Under the pieces are notes generated by a model, which was not told the origin of the DNA, searched no databases, and saw only the letters and a list, made by a program, of their open reading frames with translations. From contig JBGVNW010000068.1 in assembly GCA_045125935.1 (NCBI GenBank), positions 62,001 to 126,000 of the forward strand: DNA of 64,000 nt, in the 5' to 3' direction. This DNA is from CAG-877 sp045125935 (GTDB lineage Bacteria > Bacillota_I > Bacilli_A > RF39 > UBA660). The translations under genes and the position numbers were made by a program. This document shows, in pieces, positions 8,647-16,888 of this stretch (the first letter of the stretch is position 1; every line of letters begins with the position of its first letter).

Positions 8647-9093
8647 ATGGAACTTAAGCTTTGGATAGCAAGAGATAAAGATAATGAAACTTTATGGTTA
8701 TTTTTTGATGAACCAAAACTTGATAAAGATACATTGTTATGGAATGGTACTAAATTATATTGTGGAGCAGCAAGTCCAGGATTGGACAAACACAAAGAAA
8801 TTCTACCAGAACTAACATTTGAAAATTCACCTAAAAAAGTTGCTTTAAACCTATTACCACAAACAATAAAAGAAGGTGATGAATGTTTAGAACCTATAAC
8901 TTATATTGGCTATCAAAAATTATTTAAGGGATTTAAAGTTGGCGATGAAGTGATGACAGCAAAAGGCTCAAAGGGAGTAAAAACAACTATTAATGGTTTC
9001 GTTAAAATAGCAACAGGTAATGGTAAAGAAGAAATCAACGCAAGAACAACACACGGCTGGATAGCAATTGATCAACTTGTAAAAATAAAATAA
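8647..9093 (+). CDS. Conserved phage protein with SH3-like C-terminus
   Basis: 148 aa. N-terminal half LWIARDKDNETLWLFFDEPKL...LPELTFENSPKKVAL is a pattern I associate with Bacteroides phage hypotheticals; the C-terminal half (FKGFKVGDEVMTAKGSKGVKTTING) is a beta-barrel-like KOW/SH3 segment. Its stop merges into the AATAATTATT palindrome. Confidence 0.75.
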   Translation: MELKLWIARDKDNETLWLFFDEPKLDKDTLLWNGTKLYCGAASPGLDKHKEILPELTFENSPKKVALNLLPQTIKEGDECLEPITYIGYQKLFKGFKVGDEVMTAKGSKGVKTTINGFVKIATGNGKEEINARTTHGWIAIDQLVKIK

Positions 9094-9173
9094 TTATTAT
9101 TTTTTGAAAAAAACCTCCAAAATTTTTGGAGGTTTAATTTTTTTATATTATATTTGTAGTGTAAAACTTAAAT
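9089..9173 (+). promoter_or_regulatory. Merged terminator-promoter cassette (CCTCC/GGAGG stem)
   Basis: Palindrome at 9089-9105, hairpin AAACCTCCAAAA/TTTTGGAGGTTT at 9111-9135, T-run, TTTGG inside the 3' arm, TATATTTG at 9149-9156. The stem bases differ from the 578 cassette yet stay paired, which supports a selected hairpin. Confidence 0.85.
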
Positions 9174-9181
9174 AACACATT

Positions 9182-9586
9182 ATGGAAAAAGAATTTTTTA
9201 CAGAGTTAAAAAAGAAATGCAATATTCACGGAATTGATATTGACATTATATGTGATGAGGAGATTAATCTAATATATAATGGTACAACTTTCGATGTGCA
9301 ATGTTGTGAATATGACGGTAAAATAGAAGTACCCATCACTATTGTAAGTATGTCTATTAAAGGTAAAGATTATGATTGGGAAACTTATAGTTTTGTAGAT
9401 ATAGATTTCACTGATACATATAATACAGTTAATGAAGCAGTAGAAGATGTAATAGATATTGTGTTGAATAGTGACGATAGAAGAAAAGTATTAAAAATTA
9501 TAAATTCTTTTGAATCTTTTATTGAAGATATGCCAGAAGACGATTTGGAAGTTTTGGTTAGTTATATTAAAAATACTTACGATTAA
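9182..9586 (+). CDS. Hypothetical acidic protein
   Basis: 134 aa, acidic: EKEFFTELKKKCNIHGIDID, INLIYNGTTFDVQCCEYDGK and a helical DDRRKVLKIINSFESFIED. No family recognised. Single promoter immediately upstream. Confidence 0.7.
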   Translation: MEKEFFTELKKKCNIHGIDIDIICDEEINLIYNGTTFDVQCCEYDGKIEVPITIVSMSIKGKDYDWETYSFVDIDFTDTYNTVNEAVEDVIDIVLNSDDRRKVLKIINSFESFIEDMPEDDLEVLVSYIKNTYD

Positions 9587-9588
9587 TT

Positions 9589-9753
9589 ATGACAGTAGAA
9601 AAATTAATTGAGTTCTTGCAGACTCTACCAAAAGATACAAAAGTAGTTAAACTATCAAACGAAAAAAATTGTATATACAGAGAAGTGGCATTTAACTATT
9701 TTCAAGCAATCAACGCAGATGGTTCTATTGCAAAACGATTAGAAGTAAAATAA
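9589..9753 (+). CDS. Small MTVxELIxxLxxLPKDxxV family protein
   Basis: 54 aa starting MTVEKLIEFLQTLPKDTKVV. The same opening recurs at 30655 (MTVAELIDLLQDLPKDAEV), in the 44254 gene (MTVGEFMNMLSTYPNDAKI) and more distantly at 16583, so this is a multicopy family. I know this motif from many phages; function unknown. Confidence 0.7.
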   Translation: MTVEKLIEFLQTLPKDTKVVKLSNEKNCIYREVAFNYFQAINADGSIAKRLEVK

Positions 9754-9774
9754 CAAAGACAAATATAATTAATT

Positions 9775-10054
9775 ATGACAGGAAATATCATAGCACTAAT
9801 ATTTGTAGTTTTTTTGTTGGATAGCAACATACATATTGTGTCTGATTGCTATCAGAAAGTATTTGAAGGAGGCATGTTTCAATACTTGGTATTATGGAAA
9901 AAAGTTTAAAGACAATCGAATGCCAAATGATAGAATCACAGACATCAATTCAATATCGTTTAGTAAAATTGGATATTGGGTTTGGGGATGTTGGGTGGCA
10001 ACAAGTTTATGGGTAGCAATCATATTATCATTGATTACACTTATGTCAAACTAA
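9775..10054 (+). pseudogene. Membrane protein gene with a T-tract frameshift
   Basis: Frame 1 starts at ATG 9775 (MTGNIIALIFVVF) and stops at 9909. The +1 frame continues CWIATYILCLIAIRKYLKEA to 10054. Joining them at the T7 tract (9809-9815) gives one continuous first transmembrane helix, followed by a basic loop (YYGKKFKDNRMPNDR) and a second helix (WVWGCWVATSLWVAIILSLI). An intact reading would need one T fewer. Real decay, slippage expression or a sequencing error cannot be told apart. Confidence 0.65.
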
Positions 10055-10066
10055 TAAAACAAAATT

Positions 10067-10306
10067 ATGAAAAATCTATTAAAAGAGGCAAACGACAACA
10101 TTATGGAACTCATTGATGAGGTTATAAAGACCAGGTGTGCCGACAATCGTGGTAAAGACTTTTGTGCAAAAATGTTGTATCCAGAGATTGATATTAAGTG
10201 TGAGTGTAATGGCAACTGCTGTCAAAATTGTAAAGTGTCAGCAATGCTTGAGTTTAGATGTATTATGATGGAAAAATATTTTGTAGATATACCAAAAAAT
10301 GAATAG
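10067..10306 (+). CDS. Small Cys-rich protein
   Basis: 79 aa. After a helical N-terminus (LLKEANDNIMELIDEVIKTR) it has a cluster KCECNGNCCQNCK, probably metal binding, and an earlier CADNRGKDFC. Function unknown. Overlaps the next start. Confidence 0.7.
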   Translation: MKNLLKEANDNIMELIDEVIKTRCADNRGKDFCAKMLYPEIDIKCECNGNCCQNCKVSAMLEFRCIMMEKYFVDIPKNE

Positions 10307-10583
10307 TTCAGAAAAGAAGACATGTTATATAATTGACTATACCAACAGGTATCATAGTGTGAGTGGTATAGCATTGTCCAAATGGGAATTGATTAAACGA
10401 TTTATATCATTTTTGAGAAACCCAGAAGACCTTCAACTACTAATAACCAAAACCAATAACATACTCATATCCCAAAATCAAACTTGGGAGTATGATGAAG
10501 AAAAAGAAGAATACATACTCGAAACAGATTTAAGAGGTAGTGTAAATCATGAGTTATATCACAAAGACAAATATATTAAATAA
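10299..10583 (+). CDS. Hypothetical protein
   Basis: 94 aa, MNSSEKKTCYIIDYTNRYHS..., helical KWELIKRFISFLRNPEDLQLL, acidic EYDEEKEEYILETD near the end. No family recognised. Confidence 0.65.
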   Translation: MNSSEKKTCYIIDYTNRYHSVSGIALSKWELIKRFISFLRNPEDLQLLITKTNNILISQNQTWEYDEEKEEYILETDLRGSVNHELYHKDKYIK

Positions 10584-10591
10584 TATAATTT

Positions 10592-10855
10592 ATGGATAAA
10601 TTGAGCCAATTAAAAGATAATATTAAAATAGCAAATACATATTTAAGTGAGTGTGAAAAAATATGTAATCAAATAAAAAGATTATTGAAATTTAAGGGTA
10701 TTAAGAAAAATGATGTAGATATATATATTGATACTTCTAATAATTGCATAAACCTATCTTATTGTCTTTCCGAAATAAATGTTGAAGAAGCATTATCTAT
10801 TATGGAAGCAAATGGTTATATAACCGAAAAAGATTTCGGATTTGAACCTTGGTAA
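10592..10855 (+). CDS. Hypothetical protein
   Basis: 87 aa: SQLKDNIKIANTYLSECEKI helix, short basic segment RLLKFKGIKKNDVDIYID, then CLSEINVEEALSIMEANG. No known domain. Confidence 0.65.
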   Translation: MDKLSQLKDNIKIANTYLSECEKICNQIKRLLKFKGIKKNDVDIYIDTSNNCINLSYCLSEINVEEALSIMEANGYITEKDFGFEPW

Positions 10856-10882
10856 AATAATATTAAATAATATAGAAAATTT

Positions 10883-11176
10883 ATGAGCGAGAAAATAAGA
10901 ATTGATATTTGTAAAAGTCCTGTAAAAAGATACCACACTTTATATATAAACGACATACGAGTTTACGGTGTTGAACCTTTATTTGAACCGCCTGTGATGA
11001 GTTTTATGGTGGAAAAAGACTATATTTTGGGAGCATTAGATGGACTTTCATGTTATGAATTGAAAAAACTTCAAAAAGACACAGTTAATCTTGAAGATGT
11101 TTGTGCTTGGCTATCCGAAAATACAAACTTCTCTTTGGAAGATATTGAAGAATTTAAAAAAGCAATGGAGAAATAA
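10883..11176 (+). CDS. Hypothetical protein sharing a C-terminal module with 698-1318
   Basis: 97 aa. N-terminal part KIRIDICKSPVKRYHTLYIN; C-terminal VNLEDVCAWLSENTNFSLED parallels NLDDACKWLENKL in the 698 protein, including the following short helix (EEFKKAM versus KELINDF). Function unknown. Confidence 0.7.
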   Translation: MSEKIRIDICKSPVKRYHTLYINDIRVYGVEPLFEPPVMSFMVEKDYILGALDGLSCYELKKLQKDTVNLEDVCAWLSENTNFSLEDIEEFKKAMEK

Positions 11177-11179
11177 ATT

Positions 11180-12070
11180 ATGAAACAAAAAATTAACATA
11201 ACGGAATTGCTTAAAGACTACCCAAAAGGTTTGGAATTATATAGTCCGATATTTGGAGAAGTGTATTTAGATAAAATTAAACCAAATTTAGGAATCTTGG
11301 TTAGTACTGATAAATATAAAGAGGAATTCCTATATGATGGTAGGTATGGAATAAATGGGGAGTGTATGCTTTTCCCATCAAAAGACCAACGAGATTGGAG
11401 TAAATTTCAACGACCATTTAAGGATGGGGATATAATAACTTATCGTTTTGGAGGTTCTATGGTGGCAGGGATATATAAAGAGAGAATATCAAGGTCCATT
11501 ATAAATTGCCATTTCATATTATATATCAAATGTATGGGATTTTCTTTGAATCAAGATATTGCTATTAGAGATGATGAGATTAGATTTGCTACCGAAGAAG
11601 AAAAACAAAAATTATTTGATGCAATAAAGTCAAATGGTTATAAATGGAACGAAGAAACAAAAACATTGGAAAAGTTGGTTAAACCGAAGTTTAAGGTCGG
11701 TGATAAAATTGTCAAGAAAAATGGTGCTCGTGTTCCATTTGTAATCACAGGAGTAAGTGATGACTACTACTCTTCTAACACAGGTAAATATGTTGAAATA
11801 TTATCTGTTGCAGACCAAGATGATTGGGAATTAGTCCCAGATAAATTTGACATCACAACATTGAAGCCATTTGAAAGTAAAGTGTTGGTTAGAGATAATG
11901 TTGACGAAATTTGGTTTCCATGTTTCTTTGGAGGTTTAAGTAATGATAATGAGGACTATCCATATATGGTAATTGGTTGTGAAAGTTGGAAATACTGTAT
12001 CCCATACGAAGGAAACGAACACTTACTTAACACTAATAAAGATTGCGATGAATATTATAAAAATTGGTAA
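11180..12070 (+). CDS. Modular phage protein (ATEEEKQKLFDAIK family)
   Basis: 296 aa in three blocks: an N-terminal beta-rich part (LYSPIFGEVYLDKIKPNLG) with FKDGDIITYRFGG; the motif RFATEEEKQKLFDAIKSNGY followed by KWNEETKTLEKL; and FKVGDKIVKKNG leading into KFDITTLKPFESKVLVRDN and CIPYEGNEHLL. The last two blocks recur in the 28.6 kb gene. I recognise the EEEKQKLFDAI block from large numbers of Bacteroidota phage proteins; no biochemical role is known to me. Confidence 0.8.
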   Translation: MKQKINITELLKDYPKGLELYSPIFGEVYLDKIKPNLGILVSTDKYKEEFLYDGRYGINGECMLFPSKDQRDWSKFQRPFKDGDIITYRFGGSMVAGIYKERISRSIINCHFILYIKCMGFSLNQDIAIRDDEIRFATEEEKQKLFDAIKSNGYKWNEETKTLEKLVKPKFKVGDKIVKKNGARVPFVITGVSDDYYSSNTGKYVEILSVADQDDWELVPDKFDITTLKPFESKVLVRDNVDEIWFPCFFGGLSNDNEDYPYMVIGCESWKYCIPYEGNEHLLNTNKDCDEYYKNW

Positions 12071-12080
12071 AATATTAATT

Positions 12081-12311
12081 ATGATTAAAGATAAAATATA
12101 TATTACAGAAAGACAGACATTTATAGAGTGGAAAAGAAATTATACTACTAGTGACGGCAAATTTTATGCTAAATGCAAAAGTGAAAAAGAGCCTAATTCA
12201 TATCCTTGTATTCTATTGGAGTTAGAAGAATATAATTGTACATTTGATGATTTTGACCGTTTCTATTATTTTGTTTATTTAACTGATTTTATCAGTGATT
12301 ACGGAAAATAA
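12081..12311 (+). CDS. Hypothetical protein
   Basis: 76 aa from ATG 12081, 10 bases after the previous stop; upstream in-frame codons run into the preceding gene. MIKDKIYITERQTFIEWKRN, then KFYAKCKSEKEPNSYPCILL and an acidic aromatic C-terminus. No family recognised. A 9-codon ORF (12314-12343) follows. Confidence 0.6.
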   Translation: MIKDKIYITERQTFIEWKRNYTTSDGKFYAKCKSEKEPNSYPCILLELEEYNCTFDDFDRFYYFVYLTDFISDYGK

Positions 12312-12346
12312 TTATGATAACAATTTTATATAAAACTTGGTAAGAT

Positions 12347-12616
12347 ATGGTAATAGCAATGATAGTATTCGGGCTATTGTATGGAATAGCCTTCTTTTGG
12401 AATCTTTCAACGGACGATAGCAATAGTAAAGCATCTTCCGTGTGTCTTTCAACAGTATCAGCAATTATATTCTTTGCATTATTTTCAACATACGAAAGTA
12501 GAAATACACCCACAGCGAAATCTGTTTACGAAGGAAAAACAACACTTGAAATAACCTACAAAGATAGTATTCCTGTTGATACAGTTGTAGTTTTTAAAGA
12601 CGAATTTAAAAAATAA
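12347..12616 (+). CDS. Two-helix membrane protein
   Basis: 89 aa. Hydrophobic MVIAMIVFGLLYGIAFFW and a second segment VCLSTVSAIIFFALFS flank a short Asp/Ser loop; the tail ends in TLEITYKDSIPVDTVVVFKD. Likely inner-membrane with a soluble C-terminal strand. Function unknown. Confidence 0.65.
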   Translation: MVIAMIVFGLLYGIAFFWNLSTDDSNSKASSVCLSTVSAIIFFALFSTYESRNTPTAKSVYEGKTTLEITYKDSIPVDTVVVFKDEFKK

Positions 12617-12629
12617 TAATTATTATTTT
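12617..12629 (+). promoter_or_regulatory. Palindromic leader directly before ATG
   Basis: TAATTATTATTTT lies between the stop of 12347-12616 and ATG 12630, with no Shine-Dalgarno. It illustrates use of the AATAATTATTATTTT element as an AU-rich translation leader. Confidence 0.5.
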
Positions 12630-12860
12630 ATGAAAGTTTTAATCGCAGTAATATTAATAGTTCTTATTTTCTCATCGTTTATCATTTACGCTGTTTATAA
12701 TGACTATAAAGATTTCAACAAAGGTGTTTGCCCTCGTTGTGGAAAGAAATTACACCTATTTGATATTGATAGTCAAGGTGGTAAACGATATTGTTGTCAC
12801 AAATGTCCAAATTTCACTTGGATTAGTTATGATTATGTAGATAAAAATTATAAAGGATAA
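12630..12860 (+). CDS. Membrane-anchored zinc-ribbon protein
   Basis: 76 aa. N-terminal transmembrane helix (LIAVILIVLIFSSFIIYAV) followed by CPRCGKKLHLFDID...RYCCHKC, four Cys arranged as a zinc ribbon. The ribbon would face the cytoplasm or periplasm depending on orientation. Function unknown. Confidence 0.75.
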   Translation: MKVLIAVILIVLIFSSFIIYAVYNDYKDFNKGVCPRCGKKLHLFDIDSQGGKRYCCHKCPNFTWISYDYVDKNYKG

Positions 12861-12866
12861 AGAACG

Positions 12867-13181
12867 ATGGATAGAATAGATAAAGTTAATAAAATTATCG
12901 TATGTGAATGTGGCGATGTCGCACATCAATTAGTGCTTTCTTGGTTTAAACAACAAACTCCAATGGATTATGATTCAGATGAATATGTTTATTTATCTGT
13001 ACATTTGAATAAACTACCTTTCTGGAAAAGACTAAAAGTTGCTATCCAATATTTGTTTGGAAAGCAATCAAAATATGGTGCTTTTGATGAGGTAATAATT
13101 GATTCTTCGGAATATAAAAAGTTTCAAGATATGGTTGATTTCATGAAAGATGTGGAGTTATATAAAATGACAAAAGAATAA
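12867..13181 (+). CDS. Hypothetical protein
   Basis: 104 aa: IIVCECGDVAHQLVLSWFKQ, YVYLSVHLNKLPFWKRLKVA and FDEVIIDSSEYKKFQDM. I associate the start (CECGDxxHQ) with small phage proteins of Bacteroidota. TAATG overlap with the next ORF. Confidence 0.7.
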   Translation: MDRIDKVNKIIVCECGDVAHQLVLSWFKQQTPMDYDSDEYVYLSVHLNKLPFWKRLKVAIQYLFGKQSKYGAFDEVIIDSSEYKKFQDMVDFMKDVELYKMTKE

Positions 13182-13273
13182 TGGTGAGATTTAGAGTTGT
13201 AATTCTTGACGAATCGGATAGAATACAAGAAGTAATATATGAATCGAAAGAATATAAAGACCGATGGGAATAA
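13181..13273 (+). CDS. Very small ORF
   Basis: 30 aa, MVRFRVVILDESDRIQEVIY followed by ESKEYKDRWE. Overlaps the previous stop (TAATG) and ends where the IS-like region begins, so it may be a complete small protein or a gene cut by the insertion. Confidence 0.4.
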   Translation: MVRFRVVILDESDRIQEVIYESKEYKDRWE

Positions 13274-13356
13274 ATCAGTAATTAAGAAAAGTATTAAAAA
13301 ATATTAAAATATATACAAAAATATTCAATTTTTTTTATTTTTAAAGATATTTATAT

Positions 13357-13587
13357 ATGAAAGGAAACATAAATAATAAAAAGATTATTGAAAATATGGA
13401 ACAGAAAAATATAAAAGTTGTTTCTATTGATGTAGACAATATGCTTTATATGTGTGATGATGGAAATGAATATCCATTAATGGATGGACTTGAAAATCTA
13501 TCTGTAGAAGAACTTCAAGAGCATATTAATAAAGCAAGATTAACTACAATAAACATATTGAAAGAAATGGAAATTGATAATGGATAG
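13357..13587 (+). CDS. Hypothetical protein upstream of HTH gene
   Basis: 76 aa: NNKKIIENMEQKNIKVVSID, DGNEYPLMDGLENLSVEELQ and a helical end. No family. It overlaps the HTH gene by 14 bases and the chain continues into tnpB, suggesting it travels with the element. Confidence 0.55.
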   Translation: MKGNINNKKIIENMEQKNIKVVSIDVDNMLYMCDDGNEYPLMDGLENLSVEELQEHINKARLTTINILKEMEIDNG

Positions 13588-13873
13588 ATTATTAACTATT
13601 AAAGAAACAGGAAAACTTCTTAATGTAAGCAAACAAACACTTCAACGATGGGATAATAGTGGTAAACTAATAGCTATTAGAACAGAAGGTGGGCATAGAA
13701 GATATAAATTATCTGATATTGAAAAAATAATTAATATGAAAGATAAACAACAAGAAATATTAAATAAGGTGGAAGACTATCTTAGAGAAACATATATATC
13801 CGCAATAGGAGAAAAAGATTATTCAATTGATGATATGATTGAACATTTTAGAAATTATTTTAATATAAAATAA
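13574..13873 (+). CDS. MerR-type HTH protein (IS607 TnpA-like head)
   Basis: 99 aa. Residues 4-52 (LTIKETGKLLNVSKQTLQRW then EGGHRRYKLSDI) are the winged HTH that opens IS607-family serine recombinases and related regulators. The serine-recombinase catalytic domain expected after it is absent; the tail is a short helical segment. So it is a solo regulator or a truncated transposase. It directly precedes the tnpB reading frame. Confidence 0.75.
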   Translation: MIMDRLLTIKETGKLLNVSKQTLQRWDNSGKLIAIRTEGGHRRYKLSDIEKIINMKDKQQEILNKVEDYLRETYISAIGEKDYSIDDMIEHFRNYFNIK

Positions 13874-13882
13874 ACTTTAATT

Positions 13883-15519
13883 ATGATAATACAGAGTAAG
13901 TACACAAAAATATTTAAATCGTATAATATGACTCGTTTAAAATATAATGAGTTATATGACTTCGCTGTGCTTATTCGTAATCATAAGAATACAGTTTCTG
14001 AATATGTTAATCAAAACCTTCTACATTTCTTAGAATATAGCAAATTTACTTTCCTTAAAGAAATGAGAGAACACTTTAAGGGTTGTGTTCCAAGTTCATT
14101 TGATGCTCAATTATACACACAAATATTTGATTGTTATCAAAATAAATTTGATGCAATACAGAAACGATTGAAATTTGAACATATAACATATTTTGGTTGT
14201 GAATTATATAAACGAACAACAAAGAAACATAAGAAAGGTGATTTCAAGAAAGTAATAACTGATAAGAAACAAACACCATTATCTAATTGTTTAACATATC
14301 TTGTTCGTTACGGTAATGAAAATACTATTGAGTATATAACAAAACAGTTAGAAGCTTGTGATGATAAAAAACGAGATTTCTATAACAATATTTTACGATG
14401 TGTTGATAAATTTGGTTTTGATAGACTACTAATTCTTGCAACACAGAAACGAAATAGAGTTATATCAAGATATTCAGAGAAACCAATAGAGTTTAAGTCG
14501 TTATCGTTTAGTGGTAGATGTAGAAAAACAAAGATTATTGGTTATAATTCGAAATTTGGTTCAGTTATAAACTCATTTATTAGTTTATCTGGATTAGGAA
14601 GAAAATCATTTGATATACCTGTTAAATTTAATAAGGATTGGCATGGTAATATTAAAAACTATTATAAAAAAATCCCGATTATGAATATACATTAACATTC
14701 AATGAAAAAGAACATCAGGTTAATATACATTTATGTGCTGATGGTGAACGATATATACCACAAGCAGGTAACAACATAGTAGGTATAGATGTGAATTGTA
14801 AACATAACTTATTTGCTTTATCTAATGAAACAACATATGATTATGATAGAAAGTTAGTTAATGATTTCTGTAAATTATCATTAGAAATTGATAAACTTAA
14901 AAAGAATAAATCATATATAGTTGGTAAACGTAAACAATGGAAGTTAGATACGTTGAAACGTAAAATAATTCATTCAGAACAACAGATGATTGCATCAATG
15001 TGTAAGGAACTACATAATCAAGGTGTTAATCATATTGTGATGGAAGATTTGGATAATGGTTTTGGTAAATGTTATGTTAAAGATAGTGATAATGAAGATA
15101 TAAACTATAATAGAAAGATTAAATTTCTTGGATTATCATCATTGAAACAAGAAGTAGAACATATTGCGAGGAAATATGATATAGCTGTATCGACTGTACA
15201 TAGTAGTTATACTAGTAAAATGTGTCCTATATGTGGATGTATTGAGGATGAGAATCGTCCAAATCAAGAAACCTTTGAATGCATTGAATGTGAATATAAA
15301 AGTAATGCAGATTTCAATGCCGCAAATAACATAAAAAACAGAGTGAGCATAACCGTGTTATGTAATTCACTCTTAAAACAATTGGATAATGGTGCTTATG
15401 AACCAAAGAAACTTAAAAGGGAAAAGGTAAAGGAAGTGCTATTATCGTTTCGAAGAAGCCTACGAAATGTAGGTAGTGAATGTATAGAATGTAGTTTGAC
15501 TACATTTGACTATGTTTAA
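13883..15519 (+). pseudogene. tnpB: TnpB RNA-guided nuclease, frameshifted
   Basis: Two reading frames form one TnpB. The first (13883-14695) carries the N-terminal helical part; the second has the RuvC core: GIDVN (catalytic Asp), VMEDLD (Glu), zinc ribbon CPICGC...CIECEY, and NADFNAANNI (third Asp). The frames meet at an A7 tract (14666-14672): a -1 shift there continues NPDYEYTLTF. TnpB proteins are omega-RNA-guided DNA nucleases of IS200/IS605/IS607 elements. Either the gene is dead by one deleted A, or slippage makes the full product. Confidence 0.8.
15452..15510 (+). repeat. Candidate right end / omega-RNA hairpins of the tnpB element
   Basis: Within the 3' end of tnpB two hairpins occur: CCTAC/GTAGG (about 15458-15472) and AATGTAG-TTTGA-CTACATT (15488-15506). 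IS605-type right ends carry such imperfect palindromes, and the omega RNA covers the tnpB 3' end. The element boundary would be near 15510, where the next gene starts. Confidence 0.45.
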
Positions 15520-15700
15520 TTCTTCGGATCCAGAATGGAATAATGATTACTACCTTACATTGATAGATTTGAATAAAAAATATGATCTATCAGATTGGGA
15601 AAACGCACCCTATTTAGAAACTCAAATTTTAGAAGATGTAATTAATGAAGGAATATGGCACTTTCATTCAAGCGTAATAGAAGATTGGTTTAATTTATAA
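15512..15700 (+). CDS. Hypothetical protein abutting the tnpB end
   Basis: 62 aa from ATG 15512, overlapping the tnpB stop. MFNSSDPEWNNDYYLTLIDL, then DLSDWENAPYLETQILEDV. Acidic and aromatic, no family. Its start lies at the proposed element boundary, so the N-terminus may have been replaced by the insertion. Confidence 0.6.
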   Translation: MFNSSDPEWNNDYYLTLIDLNKKYDLSDWENAPYLETQILEDVINEGIWHFHSSVIEDWFNL

Positions 15701-15713
15701 TAATTAAAAAAAT

Positions 15714-16097
15714 ATGGAAGATTTTGTAAATTTTAAAATATCCCAGAAACTCAAAGAAAAGGGGTTTCCACAAAGTCCTGATTATTTTAACTACAGTAGT
15801 TATTATGATTGGGATGGTTTAAGAAAAATACACTCATTATCTAACGCAAGTGTGTGGTTTGATCCCAATATAAGTAGAGATAATATTTATTTTGCTCCCA
15901 CCATTTCCCAAGTCTTGAAATGGTTAAGAAAGGAGAAGAAAATACATATATGTATTGATTTTGGCGGAGATATGAATTGGTACTATCAAATAGCAATTTA
16001 TGGTTCAACAGATATTGCTGCTGATGGTTATGGATATAATGATTATGAAATATCTGCATTAGCAGGAATTGAATGTGTTTTAGATAATTTTATTTGA
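15714..16097 (+). CDS. Phage protein, paralog of 6633-7025
   Basis: 127 aa: VNFKISQKLKEKGFPQSP, APTISQVLKWLRKEKKIHIC, ISALAGIECVLDNFI. All three blocks match the 6633 protein. Function unknown. Confidence 0.8.
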   Translation: MEDFVNFKISQKLKEKGFPQSPDYFNYSSYYDWDGLRKIHSLSNASVWFDPNISRDNIYFAPTISQVLKWLRKEKKIHICIDFGGDMNWYYQIAIYGSTDIAADGYGYNDYEISALAGIECVLDNFI

Positions 16098-16136
16098 TGA
16101 CATTAGAAATATTAAAATTAAAAATTAAAAATAAAT

Positions 16137-16325
16137 ATGACACAAGAAGAATGGAAAAAAGAAGATCGTAAGCATAATATAAAATTAACTTTTCAAATTA
16201 TATGCTTTATCATTCTGTTATGGATTAGCATAACATCAACAATTTGTGTATTCAAAAATCCTGAAATGACCGAAACACAATTGTTCTTACATATCCCTAA
16301 ATCATTTATTTTAGATTTTAATTAA
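16137..16325 (+). CDS. Single-pass membrane protein
   Basis: 62 aa: charged head MTQEEWKKEDRKHNIKL, then a hydrophobic helix FQIICFIILLWISITSTICV and a short tail. Function unknown. Confidence 0.6.
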   Translation: MTQEEWKKEDRKHNIKLTFQIICFIILLWISITSTICVFKNPEMTETQLFLHIPKSFILDFN

Positions 16326-16327
16326 TT

Positions 16328-16579
16328 ATGTACAGAGACGAAACAGATTATGTAAAAAACATCAGGAACACCCATTGTAAAGGTTGTATGAATGAAGGTG
16401 ATGATAACTTTCATTTTTGTGATGGTAAATCCGTGATCAATTGCTATCTGCGAAAAACATATTTACCAGAAGGCGAATGGCAACAAACATCTATGAACGA
16501 CATTCGGATAGCACATTGCAGACAGATAACAGAATCTATAAATAAAAAAATATTAGAAAAGATAACAGTAAAGAAATAA
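16328..16579 (+). CDS. Small Cys-containing protein
   Basis: 83 aa: NIRNTHCKGCMNEGDDNFHFC then SVINCYLRKTYLPEGEW. CxxC plus later Cys and His could bind metal. It ends in a basic Ile/Lys-rich helix. Function unknown. Confidence 0.65.
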   Translation: MYRDETDYVKNIRNTHCKGCMNEGDDNFHFCDGKSVINCYLRKTYLPEGEWQQTSMNDIRIAHCRQITESINKKILEKITVKK

Positions 16580-16582
16580 ATT

Positions 16583-16774
16583 ATGATTAAAACAGTTGAT
16601 GATCTAATTAATGTTCTGACAGATTGCAAAAATCGCTATCCAGAATTTGGCAAATATATTATTTGTGTAAATGCGTCTAATCCAGATGATATTATACCAA
16701 CATTAAAAGAACCAATGCTATATATAAACACAGATATTGGTCAGGTGGAAATATACACGGAAGACGATGACTAA
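16583..16774 (+). CDS. Small phage protein, distant MTVxELI family member
   Basis: 63 aa: MIKTVDDLINVLTDCKNRYP then YIICVNASNPDDIIPTLKEP. The order (xTVDDLIxxL..., a short strand, acidic tail) resembles the 9589, 30655 and 44254 proteins. Confidence 0.65.
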   Translation: MIKTVDDLINVLTDCKNRYPEFGKYIICVNASNPDDIIPTLKEPMLYINTDIGQVEIYTEDDD

Positions 16775-16782
16775 AAAAAAAT

Positions 16783-16858
16783 ATAAAATAATAATTATTA
16801 TTTTAAAGAAACTATCAAAAATATTTGGTAGTTTCATTTTTTAATTGTATATTTGTAA
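16783..16858 (+). promoter_or_regulatory. Merged terminator-promoter cassette
   Basis: Palindrome AATAATAATTATTATT, hairpin GAAACTATC/GGTAGTTTC at 16808-16835 with T-run, TTTGG in the 3' arm, TATATTTG at 16848-16855. Drives 16889. Confidence 0.85.
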
Positions 16859-16888
16859 TGTAAATTAAATTTAAAACTAAAAATAATT

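Noticed and set aside
11973..12311. Longer start for the 12081 gene within the preceding ORF
   Set aside because: It would overlap the preceding gene by almost 100 bases; ATG 12081 follows that stop by 10 bases and opens a normal protein.
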